Shown here piece by piece: positions 1 to 8,858 of a stretch of DNA of 32,143 bases. This DNA is from an uncultured Corynebacterium sp. (lineage in GTDB: Bacteria > Actinomycetota > Actinomycetes > Mycobacteriales > Mycobacteriaceae). The position numbers and the translations under genes are program-made. The notes beneath the pieces were generated by a model. The model had not been told where the DNA came from and made no database searches. It worked only from the letters and a program-made list of their open reading frames with translations. Location: contig NZ_CALUCS010000021.1 in the NCBI RefSeq assembly GCF_943914615.1, positions 1 to 32,143 on the forward strand. The letters are read 5' to 3'. The first letter of the stretch is position 1; every line of letters begins with the position of its first letter.

Positions 1-57
1 GGATCAAATAACCGCAACACGCCCGGAAAAGACACACTTTTCTTTACTTAACCCTAC

Positions 58-552
58 GTGCGCACCAGGAAAGGCTTTGTGTACACCGCGTTCGTGACCG
101 ATGTATTCTCCCGGAGGATTGTCGGATGGGCGCTGTCGGATTCGATGCGCACCGAAGCCTTGCCGCTGCAGGCGTTGAACCAGGCGATCGTGTGCGCCAA
201 AGAAACAACGGGCTTGGTTCACCATTCAGACCACGGCTCACAATATGTGAGCATCGTCTACAACGAGCGCTTGGCCGAGCACGGTATCGCAGCGTCCACT
301 GGGACGGTGGGCGACTCCTATGACAATGCTTTGGCTGAGAATGTCAACGGCTCCTACAAGAATGAGCTGATTCATAGGCGAACGTGGGCCGACGTGGTCG
401 ACGTGGAAATCGCGACGTTCGAGTGGGTGAATTGGTGGAACGAGTCAAGGCTCCACCAGAGCCTGGGCTACCGCACGCCGGCTGAAGTCGAAGCCGAGTT
501 TTGGGAACACCACCCCAGTCGAGAAATAATGGAAATTAAGGCACAAGCCTAG
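58..552 (+). pseudogene. IS3-family transposase (OrfB), 5'-truncated remnant
   Basis: This is the C-terminal half of an IS3-family DDE transposase (rve integrase core). The second catalytic Asp is in HHSDHGSQY and the catalytic Glu is in DNALAENVNG. The family-typical WWNESRLHQSLGY stretch lies near the end. The first catalytic Asp normally sits just before the TYVRTRKGF-like segment. Here the reading frame is closed by a TAA at 49-51, three codons before the GTG at 58, and the sequence upstream (1-48) does not read as transposase. About 160 residues remain, against roughly 280-300 for a full OrfB, so it should be inactive. The listed start is the first in-frame GTG; homology begins a codon or two earlier. 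The upstream rearrangement point lies near position 50. Confidence 0.85.
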
Positions 553-574
553 GAACAAAACCCGGGGCACTTCA
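553..574 (+). repeat. Probable right terminal repeat of the IS3-type element
   Basis: Immediately after the transposase stop lies GAACAAAACCCGGGGCACTT followed by CA. IS3-family ends typically finish with ...TCA, the complement of a TGA-starting left end, and sit a few bases after orfB. The matching left end is not in this window, so the assignment rests on position and the terminal TCA only. Confidence 0.45.
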
Positions 575-576
575 CC

Positions 577-630
577 CCCCGCTGGGTTGAGCGCGATCCC
601 CGTGACGCTCCCCAGCGGGGCTTCTTTTGT
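577..630 (+). terminator. Strong hairpin terminator downstream of the IS remnant
   Basis: CCCCGCTGGG (577-586) pairs perfectly with CCCAGCGGGG (611-620). An inner stem GAGCG/CGCTC (589-593/606-610) is offset by a two-base TT bulge. The right arm is followed by the T-rich CTTCTTTTGT. The T tract indicates termination of plus-strand transcription. It lies just outside the presumed IS end, so it may have belonged to a chromosomal gene that the element displaced. Confidence 0.75.
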
Positions 631-1072
631 GTCCAAACCCAAACGCACGAGTGCACAAAAAGTGCACAAGAATTCCCATAGCCCCCACAATCCACGTAAC
701 CACCGCACAAAACCAATCAATCCAGAAACGCTCCCACCAGCACAAACACTAAAACCCCAGATGGAAAACCACCTGAGGGCTCAGTGCTGACGTTTCAAGA
801 GGAGAATGACCGTTCGTATGTGAATCCTTTCTGTCGACCACTGAGCACTAATCTAAAGTGTCTTCCTGGAAAAACCCTGTGGACGGTCTGCAAGGTCGCT
901 ACGCGTTAAATAGGCTTTTCCCGCAAACGATAAAACACCTGGTCAAAAGCCGAAAACGGGCTTGCTGTAACCAGTTATTCTCACTTTGAGGACATGATTG
1001 TCCGGGCGAGGGGATAGGGTAAGGCAAGACCTACACACGTTCGAGAAACGAAACTGGGGAGTGATCCCGCCC
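631..1072. other. Non-coding region upstream of the BCCT carrier gene
   Basis: No convincing coding sequence is present; the only open frames are short and unlike proteins. The AC-rich stretch at about 640-770 looks like unconstrained DNA. The octamer GCTCAGTG (779-786) recurs inverted as CACTGAGC (839-846). I see no confident sigma-70 hexamer pair. The promoter of the downstream carrier should lie between about 850 and 1050. Confidence 0.5.
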
Positions 1073-2929
1073 ATGGAAGGCGAAAAATCTACAGCCGCGG
1101 CAAACGCGGAAAAAGTAAAGGTCGATCCGGTAATCTTCTGGGTCGCCTTTGGCTTCATCGTTGCCTTTGTTGGCTACGCGATCATCTTTAAAGATAGGGC
1201 CGCAGACAGTCTGCAGGTCGGTGCCAACTGGCTGCTGGAGAACTTCAACTGGCTGTACATCGGCAGCATCTCTTTGGCCTTCCTTTTCTTGATGGTTCTC
1301 TTTGTCTCCCGATTTGGCCGCATGCGTCTGGGCGTGGAAGGCGAGCAGCCTGCATTCCGAACTTTGTCCTGGTTTGCGATGCTATTCGCCGGTGGCCTCG
1401 GCTCTGTGCTGATGTTCTACGGTGTGGCCGAGCCAATGAACCACATCGTCAACGTGCCCATGCAGGATGCAGAACCGATGAGTCCCGAGGCAATTGGCGA
1501 AGCCATGGGCTTCACCGTGTACCACTTCGGCCTGCACATGTGGGTCATCTTCGCCCTGCCTGGCCTTGCTCTGGGCTACTTCATCTACAAGCGCCACCTT
1601 CCGCCGCGCGTATCTAGTATCTTCGCGCCCATCCTCGGCGCCAGCATTTACTCGTGGCCCGGAAAGCTTATTGACGCCCTGTCTATCATCGGCACCGTTT
1701 TCGGCATCGCGGTGTCGGTCGGCCTCGGTACGCTGCAGATCAACTCTGGCCTGGCTAAGGTGTTCGGCGCAGAGACCGTCGCGTGGGTGCAGATCAGCAT
1801 CCTTGTCGTCATCGTGGCGGCATCGTCCATCTCGGTGTCCACGGGACTATCTAAGGGCATTAAGTGGCTGTCCAACATCAACATCCTCGCCGCAACTCTG
1901 CTGATGGTGTTCGTGCTGTTGACCGGCCCAACACTTCTGCTGCTGCGCGGCACGATGGACACCACCAGTCTGTATGCGGAATACCTGCCGAAGATCATGT
2001 TCTGGTCCGACTCGCAGCAGGTAAACCCTGGCTGGCAGGGTAAGTGGACAGTCTTCTACTGGGCGTGGACGATCTGCTGGTCGCCTTTCGTGGGCATGTT
2101 CGTCGCCCGCATTTCTCGCGGCCGTACCGTCCGCGAATTCATCGGTGGCGTGCTGCTGCTGCCGACGGCGTTCACCATCGTTTGGTTCTCCGTCTTTGGA
2201 TACGCCGGCCTAGACATCGAGAAGAAGGAGCCGGGCGTGCTGACCAAGCCGATCGTGGAGGAGGGCGATCCGGCCACGGCACTGTTCACCTTCCTGGAGC
2301 ACTTCCCGTGGACTCTGGCCATTAGCATTCTGGCGCTGTTCGTTATCGCCATCTTCTTCGTCACCTCCATCGACTCCGCCGCGCTGATCAACGACATGTT
2401 CGCCGCCGGTGAGGAGGGCAAGACCCCGCTTATGTACCGCCTGCTGTGGTGCATCATGATCGGTGCCGTCGCTGGCTCCATCCTGATCATGGCTCCGGAT
2501 TCCGGAATCGACGCGCTACAGCAAACCGTGATCATCATCGGCTTCCCGTTCGTGCTGTTTAACTTCGTCATGATGTTCTCCCTGGTGAAGGGAATGAACG
2601 ACGACTCTGCGGCACGTCCCGAGCCACCGAGCCGCCAGTGGGGCAAGACCGACTCCGCGGAGAAGCTGGCCGAGCACGAATCCCGCCCGGCACCTGGTTA
2701 TGACAATGAGGGTAAGGAGCACGCGCGTTTTGAGTACGACGCGGAAGGCAACCTCGTTATCCCCGGCAACGTGCGCATTGAGGGTGACCTCGGGATCGTG
2801 GGTGACGTGGACAATGAGGCAGAAGTCGCCCCTGCGCGCCCGATGTATGACCAGGAGGGCGAACTGATTACGGAAGAGAAGGCTGAGGACGAAAGCTCAG
2901 CGGAAGATGAGGGCGTCAATAAGGAATAG
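1073..2929 (+). CDS. BCCT-family osmolyte/betaine-type transporter (EctP-like)
   Basis: This is a betaine/carnitine/choline transporter-family secondary carrier with about 12 membrane segments and 618 residues from ATG 1073. Family marks are LMFYGVAEPMNH, the core YWAWTICWSPFVGMF and the following ARISRGRTVREF. Such carriers import compatible solutes with sodium. Compared with C. glutamicum BetP as I recall it, the Gly-rich stretch GIGMG reads GLGSV here, and the second Trp of the WW-x-x-W aromatic box is Thr, so specificity probably differs from BetP. A roughly 90-residue hydrophilic, acidic C-terminal tail follows the last helix. ATG 1073 has GGGGAG about 11 bases upstream; in-frame GTG 1061 and TTG 998 are alternatives. 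Local gene order suggests an ectP orthologue (ectoine, betaine, proline), but substrate is inferred. Confidence 0.88.
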   Translation: MEGEKSTAAANAEKVKVDPVIFWVAFGFIVAFVGYAIIFKDRAADSLQVGANWLLENFNWLYIGSISLAFLFLMVLFVSRFGRMRLGVEGEQPAFRTLSWFAMLFAGGLGSVLMFYGVAEPMNHIVNVPMQDAEPMSPEAIGEAMGFTVYHFGLHMWVIFALPGLALGYFIYKRHLPPRVSSIFAPILGASIYSWPGKLIDALSIIGTVFGIAVSVGLGTLQINSGLAKVFGAETVAWVQISILVVIVAASSISVSTGLSKGIKWLSNINILAATLLMVFVLLTGPTLLLLRGTMDTTSLYAEYLPKIMFWSDSQQVNPGWQGKWTVFYWAWTICWSPFVGMFVARISRGRTVREFIGGVLLLPTAFTIVWFSVFGYAGLDIEKKEPGVLTKPIVEEGDPATALFTFLEHFPWTLAISILALFVIAIFFVTSIDSAALINDMFAAGEEGKTPLMYRLLWCIMIGAVAGSILIMAPDSGIDALQQTVIIIGFPFVLFNFVMMFSLVKGMNDDSAARPEPPSRQWGKTDSAEKLAEHESRPAPGYDNEGKEHARFEYDAEGNLVIPGNVRIEGDLGIVGDVDNEAEVAPARPMYDQEGELITEEKAEDESSAEDEGVNKE

Positions 2930-3015
2930 ATCAGGAAAACCATTAAGCACAATCGCACCTACAACATCGGTAGGCTGGATCGAGTACGAATAAACCTATA
3001 AAAAAAGGAGTGACC

Positions 3016-3870
3016 ATGGTTCAGCGTGTAGGTGTTATCGGTGCAGGCCTGATGGGTTCCGGCATCGCAGAGGTCGCAGCCAAGGCAGGAAGCGACGTGC
3101 TGGTCTGGGAGGCGAAGCAGGAGGCTGCCGATGCAGGTAAGGCTCGCATCGAGAAGTCCCTGGATAAGGCCGTCAGCCGCGGCAAGCTGTCCGAGGAGGA
3201 CCGCGACGCCGCCCTCGGCCGCCTGACCTTCACCACCAAGCTCGAGGACTTCGCGGACCGCGAGCTGGTCATGGAAGCCATCCTCGAGAACGAGGACATC
3301 AAGAAGGATGTCTTCGCCAAGCTGGATGAGATTGTCGAGGACAAGAAGGCGCCGCTGTGCTCCAACACGTCCTCCCTGCCGATCCAGACCATCGCCAGCG
3401 CAACCAAGAACCCGGGCCGTGTGCTGGGGCTGCACTTCTTCAACCCCGTTCCGGTTCTGCCCCTGGTGGAGGTTATCCCGGCACTGACCACCGACGAAGA
3501 CGTTGTTGAGGTGGCCCAGACCTACGCCACCGAGAAGCTGGGCAAGCAGGCCATCCGCGCGAAGGATCGCTCCGGCTTCATCGTGAACTTCCTGCTGGTG
3601 CCGTACATGCTCTCTGCAGTGCGCATGGTGGAAAACGGCGTGGCAACCCCGGAGGACATCGATACTGGCATGAAGCTGGGCGCCAACCACCCGATGGGCC
3701 CGCTGACCCTGGCCGACATGGTTGGCCTGGATACCTGCGCCTTCATCGCAGACGTGATGTACAAGGAGTTCGGCGACCCGAGCTACGCCTGCCCGCCGCT
3801 GCTGCGCCGCATGGTTACCGCAGGTCACACCGGTCGCAAGTCCGGCAAGGGATTTTACGAGTACAATTAA
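3016..3870 (+). CDS. 3-hydroxybutyryl-CoA / 3-hydroxyacyl-CoA dehydrogenase
   Basis: This is an NAD(P)-dependent 3-hydroxyacyl-CoA dehydrogenase of the single-function Hbd/PaaH type, 284 residues, the usual length. The N-terminal Rossmann fold shows GAGLMGSGIAEVAAKAG. The catalytic His lies in LHFFNPVP (His140), preceded by the conserved NTSSLPI segment. The C-terminal dimerisation domain contains SGFIVNFLL and NHPMGPLTLADMVGLD. It oxidises (S)-3-hydroxyacyl-CoA to the 3-keto form in beta-oxidation or butyrate-type metabolism. ATG 3016 has AAAGGAG five to six bases upstream; a GTG two codons earlier overlaps that ribosome site and is rejected. It follows the BCCT gene by 86 bp and precedes the CsbD-like gene by 35 bp, so the last two may be co-transcribed. 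Confidence 0.92.
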   Translation: MVQRVGVIGAGLMGSGIAEVAAKAGSDVLVWEAKQEAADAGKARIEKSLDKAVSRGKLSEEDRDAALGRLTFTTKLEDFADRELVMEAILENEDIKKDVFAKLDEIVEDKKAPLCSNTSSLPIQTIASATKNPGRVLGLHFFNPVPVLPLVEVIPALTTDEDVVEVAQTYATEKLGKQAIRAKDRSGFIVNFLLVPYMLSAVRMVENGVATPEDIDTGMKLGANHPMGPLTLADMVGLDTCAFIADVMYKEFGDPSYACPPLLRRMVTAGHTGRKSGKGFYEYN

Positions 3871-3905
3871 AATCACGACACTCTACAAGGAAGGAAGGTC
3901 ACCAT

Positions 3906-4109
3906 ATGTCCATCGATGATCTGAAGAACAAGGCAGAGGGCGCCGCAGGTCAGGCCAAGGAGGCTGCCGGCGAGGCTACCGACAACCAGGATCTGGCCAA
4001 CGAAGGTCGCGCAGACCAGACCAAGTCCGACATCAAGGACAAGGCGAACGAGCTGAAGGACAAGGCTTCCGACGCTGTGAACAAGGTTCTGGGCGACGCT
4101 CAGAAGTAA
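3906..4109 (+). CDS. CsbD-family stress-response protein
   Basis: A 67-residue, highly charged, Cys-free and Trp-free protein rich in Ala, Lys, Asp and Glu. It has heptad-like segments such as KNKAEGAAGQAKEAAG and KDKANELKDKASDAVNKV. Length and composition fit the CsbD/YjbJ family of small, abundant, general-stress proteins whose molecular role is unclear. ATG 3906 follows AAGGAAGG closely. A terminator follows at 4126, so it ends the plus-strand unit that starts with the dehydrogenase or the BCCT carrier. Osmolyte uptake and a stress protein in one unit would suit an osmotic-stress response, but this is inference. Confidence 0.85.
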   Translation: MSIDDLKNKAEGAAGQAKEAAGEATDNQDLANEGRADQTKSDIKDKANELKDKASDAVNKVLGDAQK

Positions 4110-4125
4110 AACTTAAAACGACAAC

Positions 4126-4157
4126 GTCCCGGCTGAAAGTTTCAGCCGGGACTTTTG
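4126..4157 (+). terminator. Rho-independent terminator between convergent genes
   Basis: GTCCCGGCTGAA (4126-4137) and TTCAGCCGGGAC (4141-4152) form a perfect 12-bp stem with a three-base loop, followed by TTTT. It ends transcription of the CsbD-like gene. The minus-strand side is A/T-rich too (AAAACG before the stem on plus), so it may partly act on the convergent aminotransferase operon. Confidence 0.9.
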
Positions 4158-4201
4158 CTATTGCCGGGGGAGCTCCCCGCGCGCTGGCGCGTGCCGGAGC
4201 T

Positions 4202-5590
4202 TTACAGCGCCTGGTCGACGACCGCTGCCGCGCGGTTGACGATCTCCAGTGCCCAGTTCAGCTGCTCCTCGGTGGTGATCAGCGGCGGGGCGAAGTGCAG
4301 GCGGTGGCCTGAAACGATCGGCCAAATGCCAGCCTTCTTCAGCTCGGCACCGAATGCGCCCATGGCCTCGCCACCCATCGGAGTCTTGGCCTCCTGGTCG
4401 CTAACGAACTCGATGGCCCAGAAGAAGCCCTTGCCGCGGACGTTGCCCACGCTCGGGTGGTTCTCCGCGATCTTCTCCATAGCCGGGGCAATCACGCGCT
4501 CGCCCAGCTCGGCGACCTTCTCGAAGGTGTTTTCCTCGCGGTAGACCCTCTGCGCAGCCAGGCCGGGCGCACATGCCAGCGGGTGGCCGGAGTAGGTGAG
4601 GCCGCCTGGGTAGGGCTTGTCGGCGAAGCGCTGGTAGACGGCCTCGTTCATCATTACGCCGCCCAGCGGCGCCATGCCGGAGTTCACGCCCTTAGCGAAG
4701 GTAACCAGATCCGGCTGCAGATCCTTGCCGCCGTGCTCATAGGCGAACATCTTGCCGGTACGGCCGAAGCCGACCATAACCTCGTCGGCGATGTACAGCG
4801 CACCGTGGCGGTCACAGATCTCGCGCACTCCCTGCAGTAAGCCCTCCGGCGGGACGATGATGCCGCTGGAGCCCACGACGGACTCGATCAGCACGGCAGC
4901 CACGTCATCCTCGTAGACCAGGGTTTCCTCCAACTGTTGCAGAGCGCGGGCGCACTCTTCCTCCTGCGTGGTGGAGTAGAAGGCGCTGCGGTACAGGAAC
5001 GGGCCCCAGAAGTGTTTCACGTCGCCGTCGGTGGTGGGGTTGCCGTGGCGGCGAGCCTCACCGGTTGCCATAATCGCGGAGCCGGTGGCGCCGTGGTAGC
5101 TGCGGTAGGCCGTCAGGATCTTGGACTTGCCGGTGGTCAGGCGCGCCATACGGATAGCGTGCTCGATGGCGTCCGCGCCACCGTTGGTGAAGAACACGTG
5201 GGAGAAATCGCCCTGCGCCTGCTCCACGATCTCCTTGGCCAGTTCGCTGCGCACGTCGTTGGAGAATGCGGGGTTCTGGTTGGTGATGCGGGTGGCCTGC
5301 TGCTGGATTGCCTCTACCAGCTTCGGGTGGGCGTGGCCCAGGTTGGCGCTGACCAGCTGGCTGCCCAGGTCCAGGTAGCCGTTGCCCTGGTAGTCGTAGA
5401 TCCACACGCCCTCCGCGTGGCTGAGCGGCTGCGGGTTGATCTTCTCTTGCGCCGACCAGCTGTGGAATACGTAGTTGCTGTCGTTGTCGCGTACCTGCTG
5501 CTCTGCGGTCTTTGCTTCTTCGGTGCCGACGCCAACTTTCGCGCCGTCGAACGTAGTGAACTCGGTGATGTTAGGGGGTAATTCAGTCAT
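4202..5590 (-). CDS. Class III PLP aminotransferase (taurine/omega-amino acid:pyruvate type)
   Basis: A 462-residue fold-type I class III aminotransferase. The phosphate-binding segment is FTNGGADAIEHAIRMAR. Asp269 in YIADEVMVGFGRTGKMF contacts the PLP pyridine nitrogen, and Lys300 in TFAKGVNSGMAPLGG forms the Schiff base. The opening YVFHSWSAQEKINP is typical of omega-amino-acid, beta-alanine or taurine:pyruvate aminotransferases; the exact amine donor cannot be told from sequence. ATG 5590 has GGGGGA just upstream and lies only nine bases after the stop of the ABC exporter gene, so it is the last gene of the lyase-exporter-aminotransferase operon. With a C-S lyase at the head of the operon, an S-containing amine such as taurine or a cysteamine derivative is a reasonable but unproven substrate. 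Confidence 0.9.
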   Translation of the reverse strand: MTELPPNITEFTTFDGAKVGVGTEEAKTAEQQVRDNDSNYVFHSWSAQEKINPQPLSHAEGVWIYDYQGNGYLDLGSQLVSANLGHAHPKLVEAIQQQATRITNQNPAFSNDVRSELAKEIVEQAQGDFSHVFFTNGGADAIEHAIRMARLTTGKSKILTAYRSYHGATGSAIMATGEARRHGNPTTDGDVKHFWGPFLYRSAFYSTTQEEECARALQQLEETLVYEDDVAAVLIESVVGSSGIIVPPEGLLQGVREICDRHGALYIADEVMVGFGRTGKMFAYEHGGKDLQPDLVTFAKGVNSGMAPLGGVMMNEAVYQRFADKPYPGGLTYSGHPLACAPGLAAQRVYREENTFEKVAELGERVIAPAMEKIAENHPSVGNVRGKGFFWAIEFVSDQEAKTPMGGEAMGAFGAELKKAGIWPIVSGHRLHFAPPLITTEEQLNWALEIVNRAAAVVDQAL

Positions 5591-5599
5591 TCCCCCAGG

Positions 5600-7555
<1,956 letters not shown>

Positions 7556-7566
7556 ACCTAGCCAAG

Positions 7567-8802
7567 TTAATTGTTCACGTGCGCCTTAGCGAATTCCGCG
7601 ATGCGGTCCAGGGCCTCCTCCAGGATCTCCCGGGACGTTCCGAAGTTGATGCGCACATGCCCCGCACCCTGGGAGCCGAACATGGTGCCCTCGTTGAAGG
7701 CCACGCGGGCCCCTTCCAGTAGCTTCTGGCCCGGCTTCTCCTCCAGACCCGGAACCTCACTGAGGTCTACCCACAGCAGGAAGCTGGCCTCGGGGCGGAT
7801 GAACTTCGCGCTGGGCAGCACCTCCGGCAGGCGGCGTTCGAGCAGGTCCAGGTTGCCCTGCAGGTATTCCAGTTCGCTGTCCAGCCAGGCCTCACCGTCC
7901 GTGTAGGCAGCCTCGGCGGCGACCTGCCCCAGTGTGGAGGCAGATCCGGTGCGCAGCGGGCTGACCTTCGCCATGGCTGTGCGGTCGTCCGGATTGGTGA
8001 AGATCATCTGTGCGCAGTGCAGGCCGGCGGTGTTCCAACCCTTCGAGGTCGCCAGTACGGTTACGGTCACCCGCGCGGCGGTCTCGCTGAGCGTTGCAAG
8101 GGGAGTGTGCTTGTGCGGCGCGTAGACCACCGGCGCGTGGATCTCGTCGGAGATCAGGCGCACGTTGTACTTATCGGCCAGCTCCACCAGTTGGGCCAGC
8201 TCCTCCGGGCGCCATGCGCGGCCCAGCGGGTTGTAGGGGTTGCAGACGATCATCGCGCCCACGCCCGCTGGGTTGTCGGTGCTGGCGAAGGCCGCCTCCA
8301 GGGCTGCGTAGTCGAAAGCCCACTCCTCGACGCCGTCCTTTTCTACCTTGGTCATCTCCACCTCGACCTTCGGGCGCTTCACCGCGCTCGGCACGTCGAA
8401 GAACGGGTGGTAGCTGGGCACTGGAACGATCACGTCGGAGCCCTGGGGCGTCAATTCGTCGATAGCCGTGGCCACACCCTTGACCACATCCGGCACCAGG
8501 CGCACCCACGTTGGATCTATCTGCCAGCCGAAACGGCGGTCCAGGAAGCCGGCAAGGGCCTTCTCCACGGACCGGTTGCGGCGTTCGTAGCCGAAGTATT
8601 CGCGGTCTACGCCCGATTGGATGGCCTGCTTGACGGCGGGGCAGGTGTCGAAGTCGGTCTCGGCGACCCACAGGGGTAGGACGTCCTCGTCGTAGACGGT
8701 CCACTTCATCGTCCCGCGGGCGCGCAGCGTGGCGAGGTTGGGGACGGATACGGCGGAATCCTGCGGGCGGACGTTCTGGGTGTTCTGGGTGGTTGCGTTC
8801 AT
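7567..8802 (-). CDS. aecD: PatB/AecD-type cysteine-S-conjugate beta-lyase (PLP, fold type I)
   Basis: A 411-residue PLP enzyme of the MalY/PatB group, which splits C-S bonds of cystathionine and S-substituted cysteines to pyruvate, ammonia and a thiol. Visible marks are LPLWVAETDF near the start, YHPFFDV, CNPYNPLGRAWRPEEL, LISDEIHAPVVY and the PLP lysine in ATSKGWNTAG (Lys254). ATG 8802 is chosen because GGGAG lies four bases upstream; an in-frame GTG six codons earlier has no such site. It is the first gene of a three-gene minus-strand operon and has a TAGAC-N6-GTCTA dyad about 20 bases before its start. In C. glutamicum aecD encodes the equivalent lyase; related lyases of skin corynebacteria release odorous thiols. 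The symbol is by similarity and neighbourhood. Confidence 0.88.
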   Translation of the reverse strand: MNATTQNTQNVRPQDSAVSVPNLATLRARGTMKWTVYDEDVLPLWVAETDFDTCPAVKQAIQSGVDREYFGYERRNRSVEKALAGFLDRRFGWQIDPTWVRLVPDVVKGVATAIDELTPQGSDVIVPVPSYHPFFDVPSAVKRPKVEVEMTKVEKDGVEEWAFDYAALEAAFASTDNPAGVGAMIVCNPYNPLGRAWRPEELAQLVELADKYNVRLISDEIHAPVVYAPHKHTPLATLSETAARVTVTVLATSKGWNTAGLHCAQMIFTNPDDRTAMAKVSPLRTGSASTLGQVAAEAAYTDGEAWLDSELEYLQGNLDLLERRLPEVLPSAKFIRPEASFLLWVDLSEVPGLEEKPGQKLLEGARVAFNEGTMFGSQGAGHVRINFGTSREILEEALDRIAEFAKAHVNN

Positions 8803-8821
8803 AGTCTCCCACCCTAGCACT

Positions 8822-8839
8822 CTAGACCGAGCTGTCTAG
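8822..8839 (-). promoter_or_regulatory. McbR-like operator upstream of the aecD operon
   Basis: CTAGAC-CGAGCT-GTCTAG is a perfect inverted repeat with 6-bp arms and a 6-bp spacer. Its core TAGAC-N6-GTCTA is the motif described for McbR, the TetR-type repressor of methionine and cysteine biosynthesis in C. glutamicum. It ends 20 bases before the aecD start codon, where it would overlap the promoter or transcription start. The dyad is seen directly; the McbR assignment is by motif match and the sulfur-related function of the gene. Confidence 0.7.
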
Positions 8840-8858
8840 TATGGGTTTCGAAACAGCC

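Noticed and set aside
587..790. 67-codon open frame after the IS remnant
   Set aside because: It overlaps the terminator hairpin, has an AC-rich repetitive composition and no ribosome site. It is best read as non-coding.
779..846. Inverted octamer GCTCAGTG/CACTGAGC as a miniature transposable element
   Set aside because: The arms are short, the match beyond eight bases needs gaps, and no target duplication is visible. It is noted only as a weak dyad.
8017..8679. Long plus-strand frame opposite the C-S lyase (220 codons)
   Set aside because: It is an antisense shadow of the clearly conserved PLP enzyme; such frames are common in GC-rich DNA. The same holds for the long frames opposite the Hbd, aminotransferase, ABC, acyl-CoA ligase and PhoH genes.
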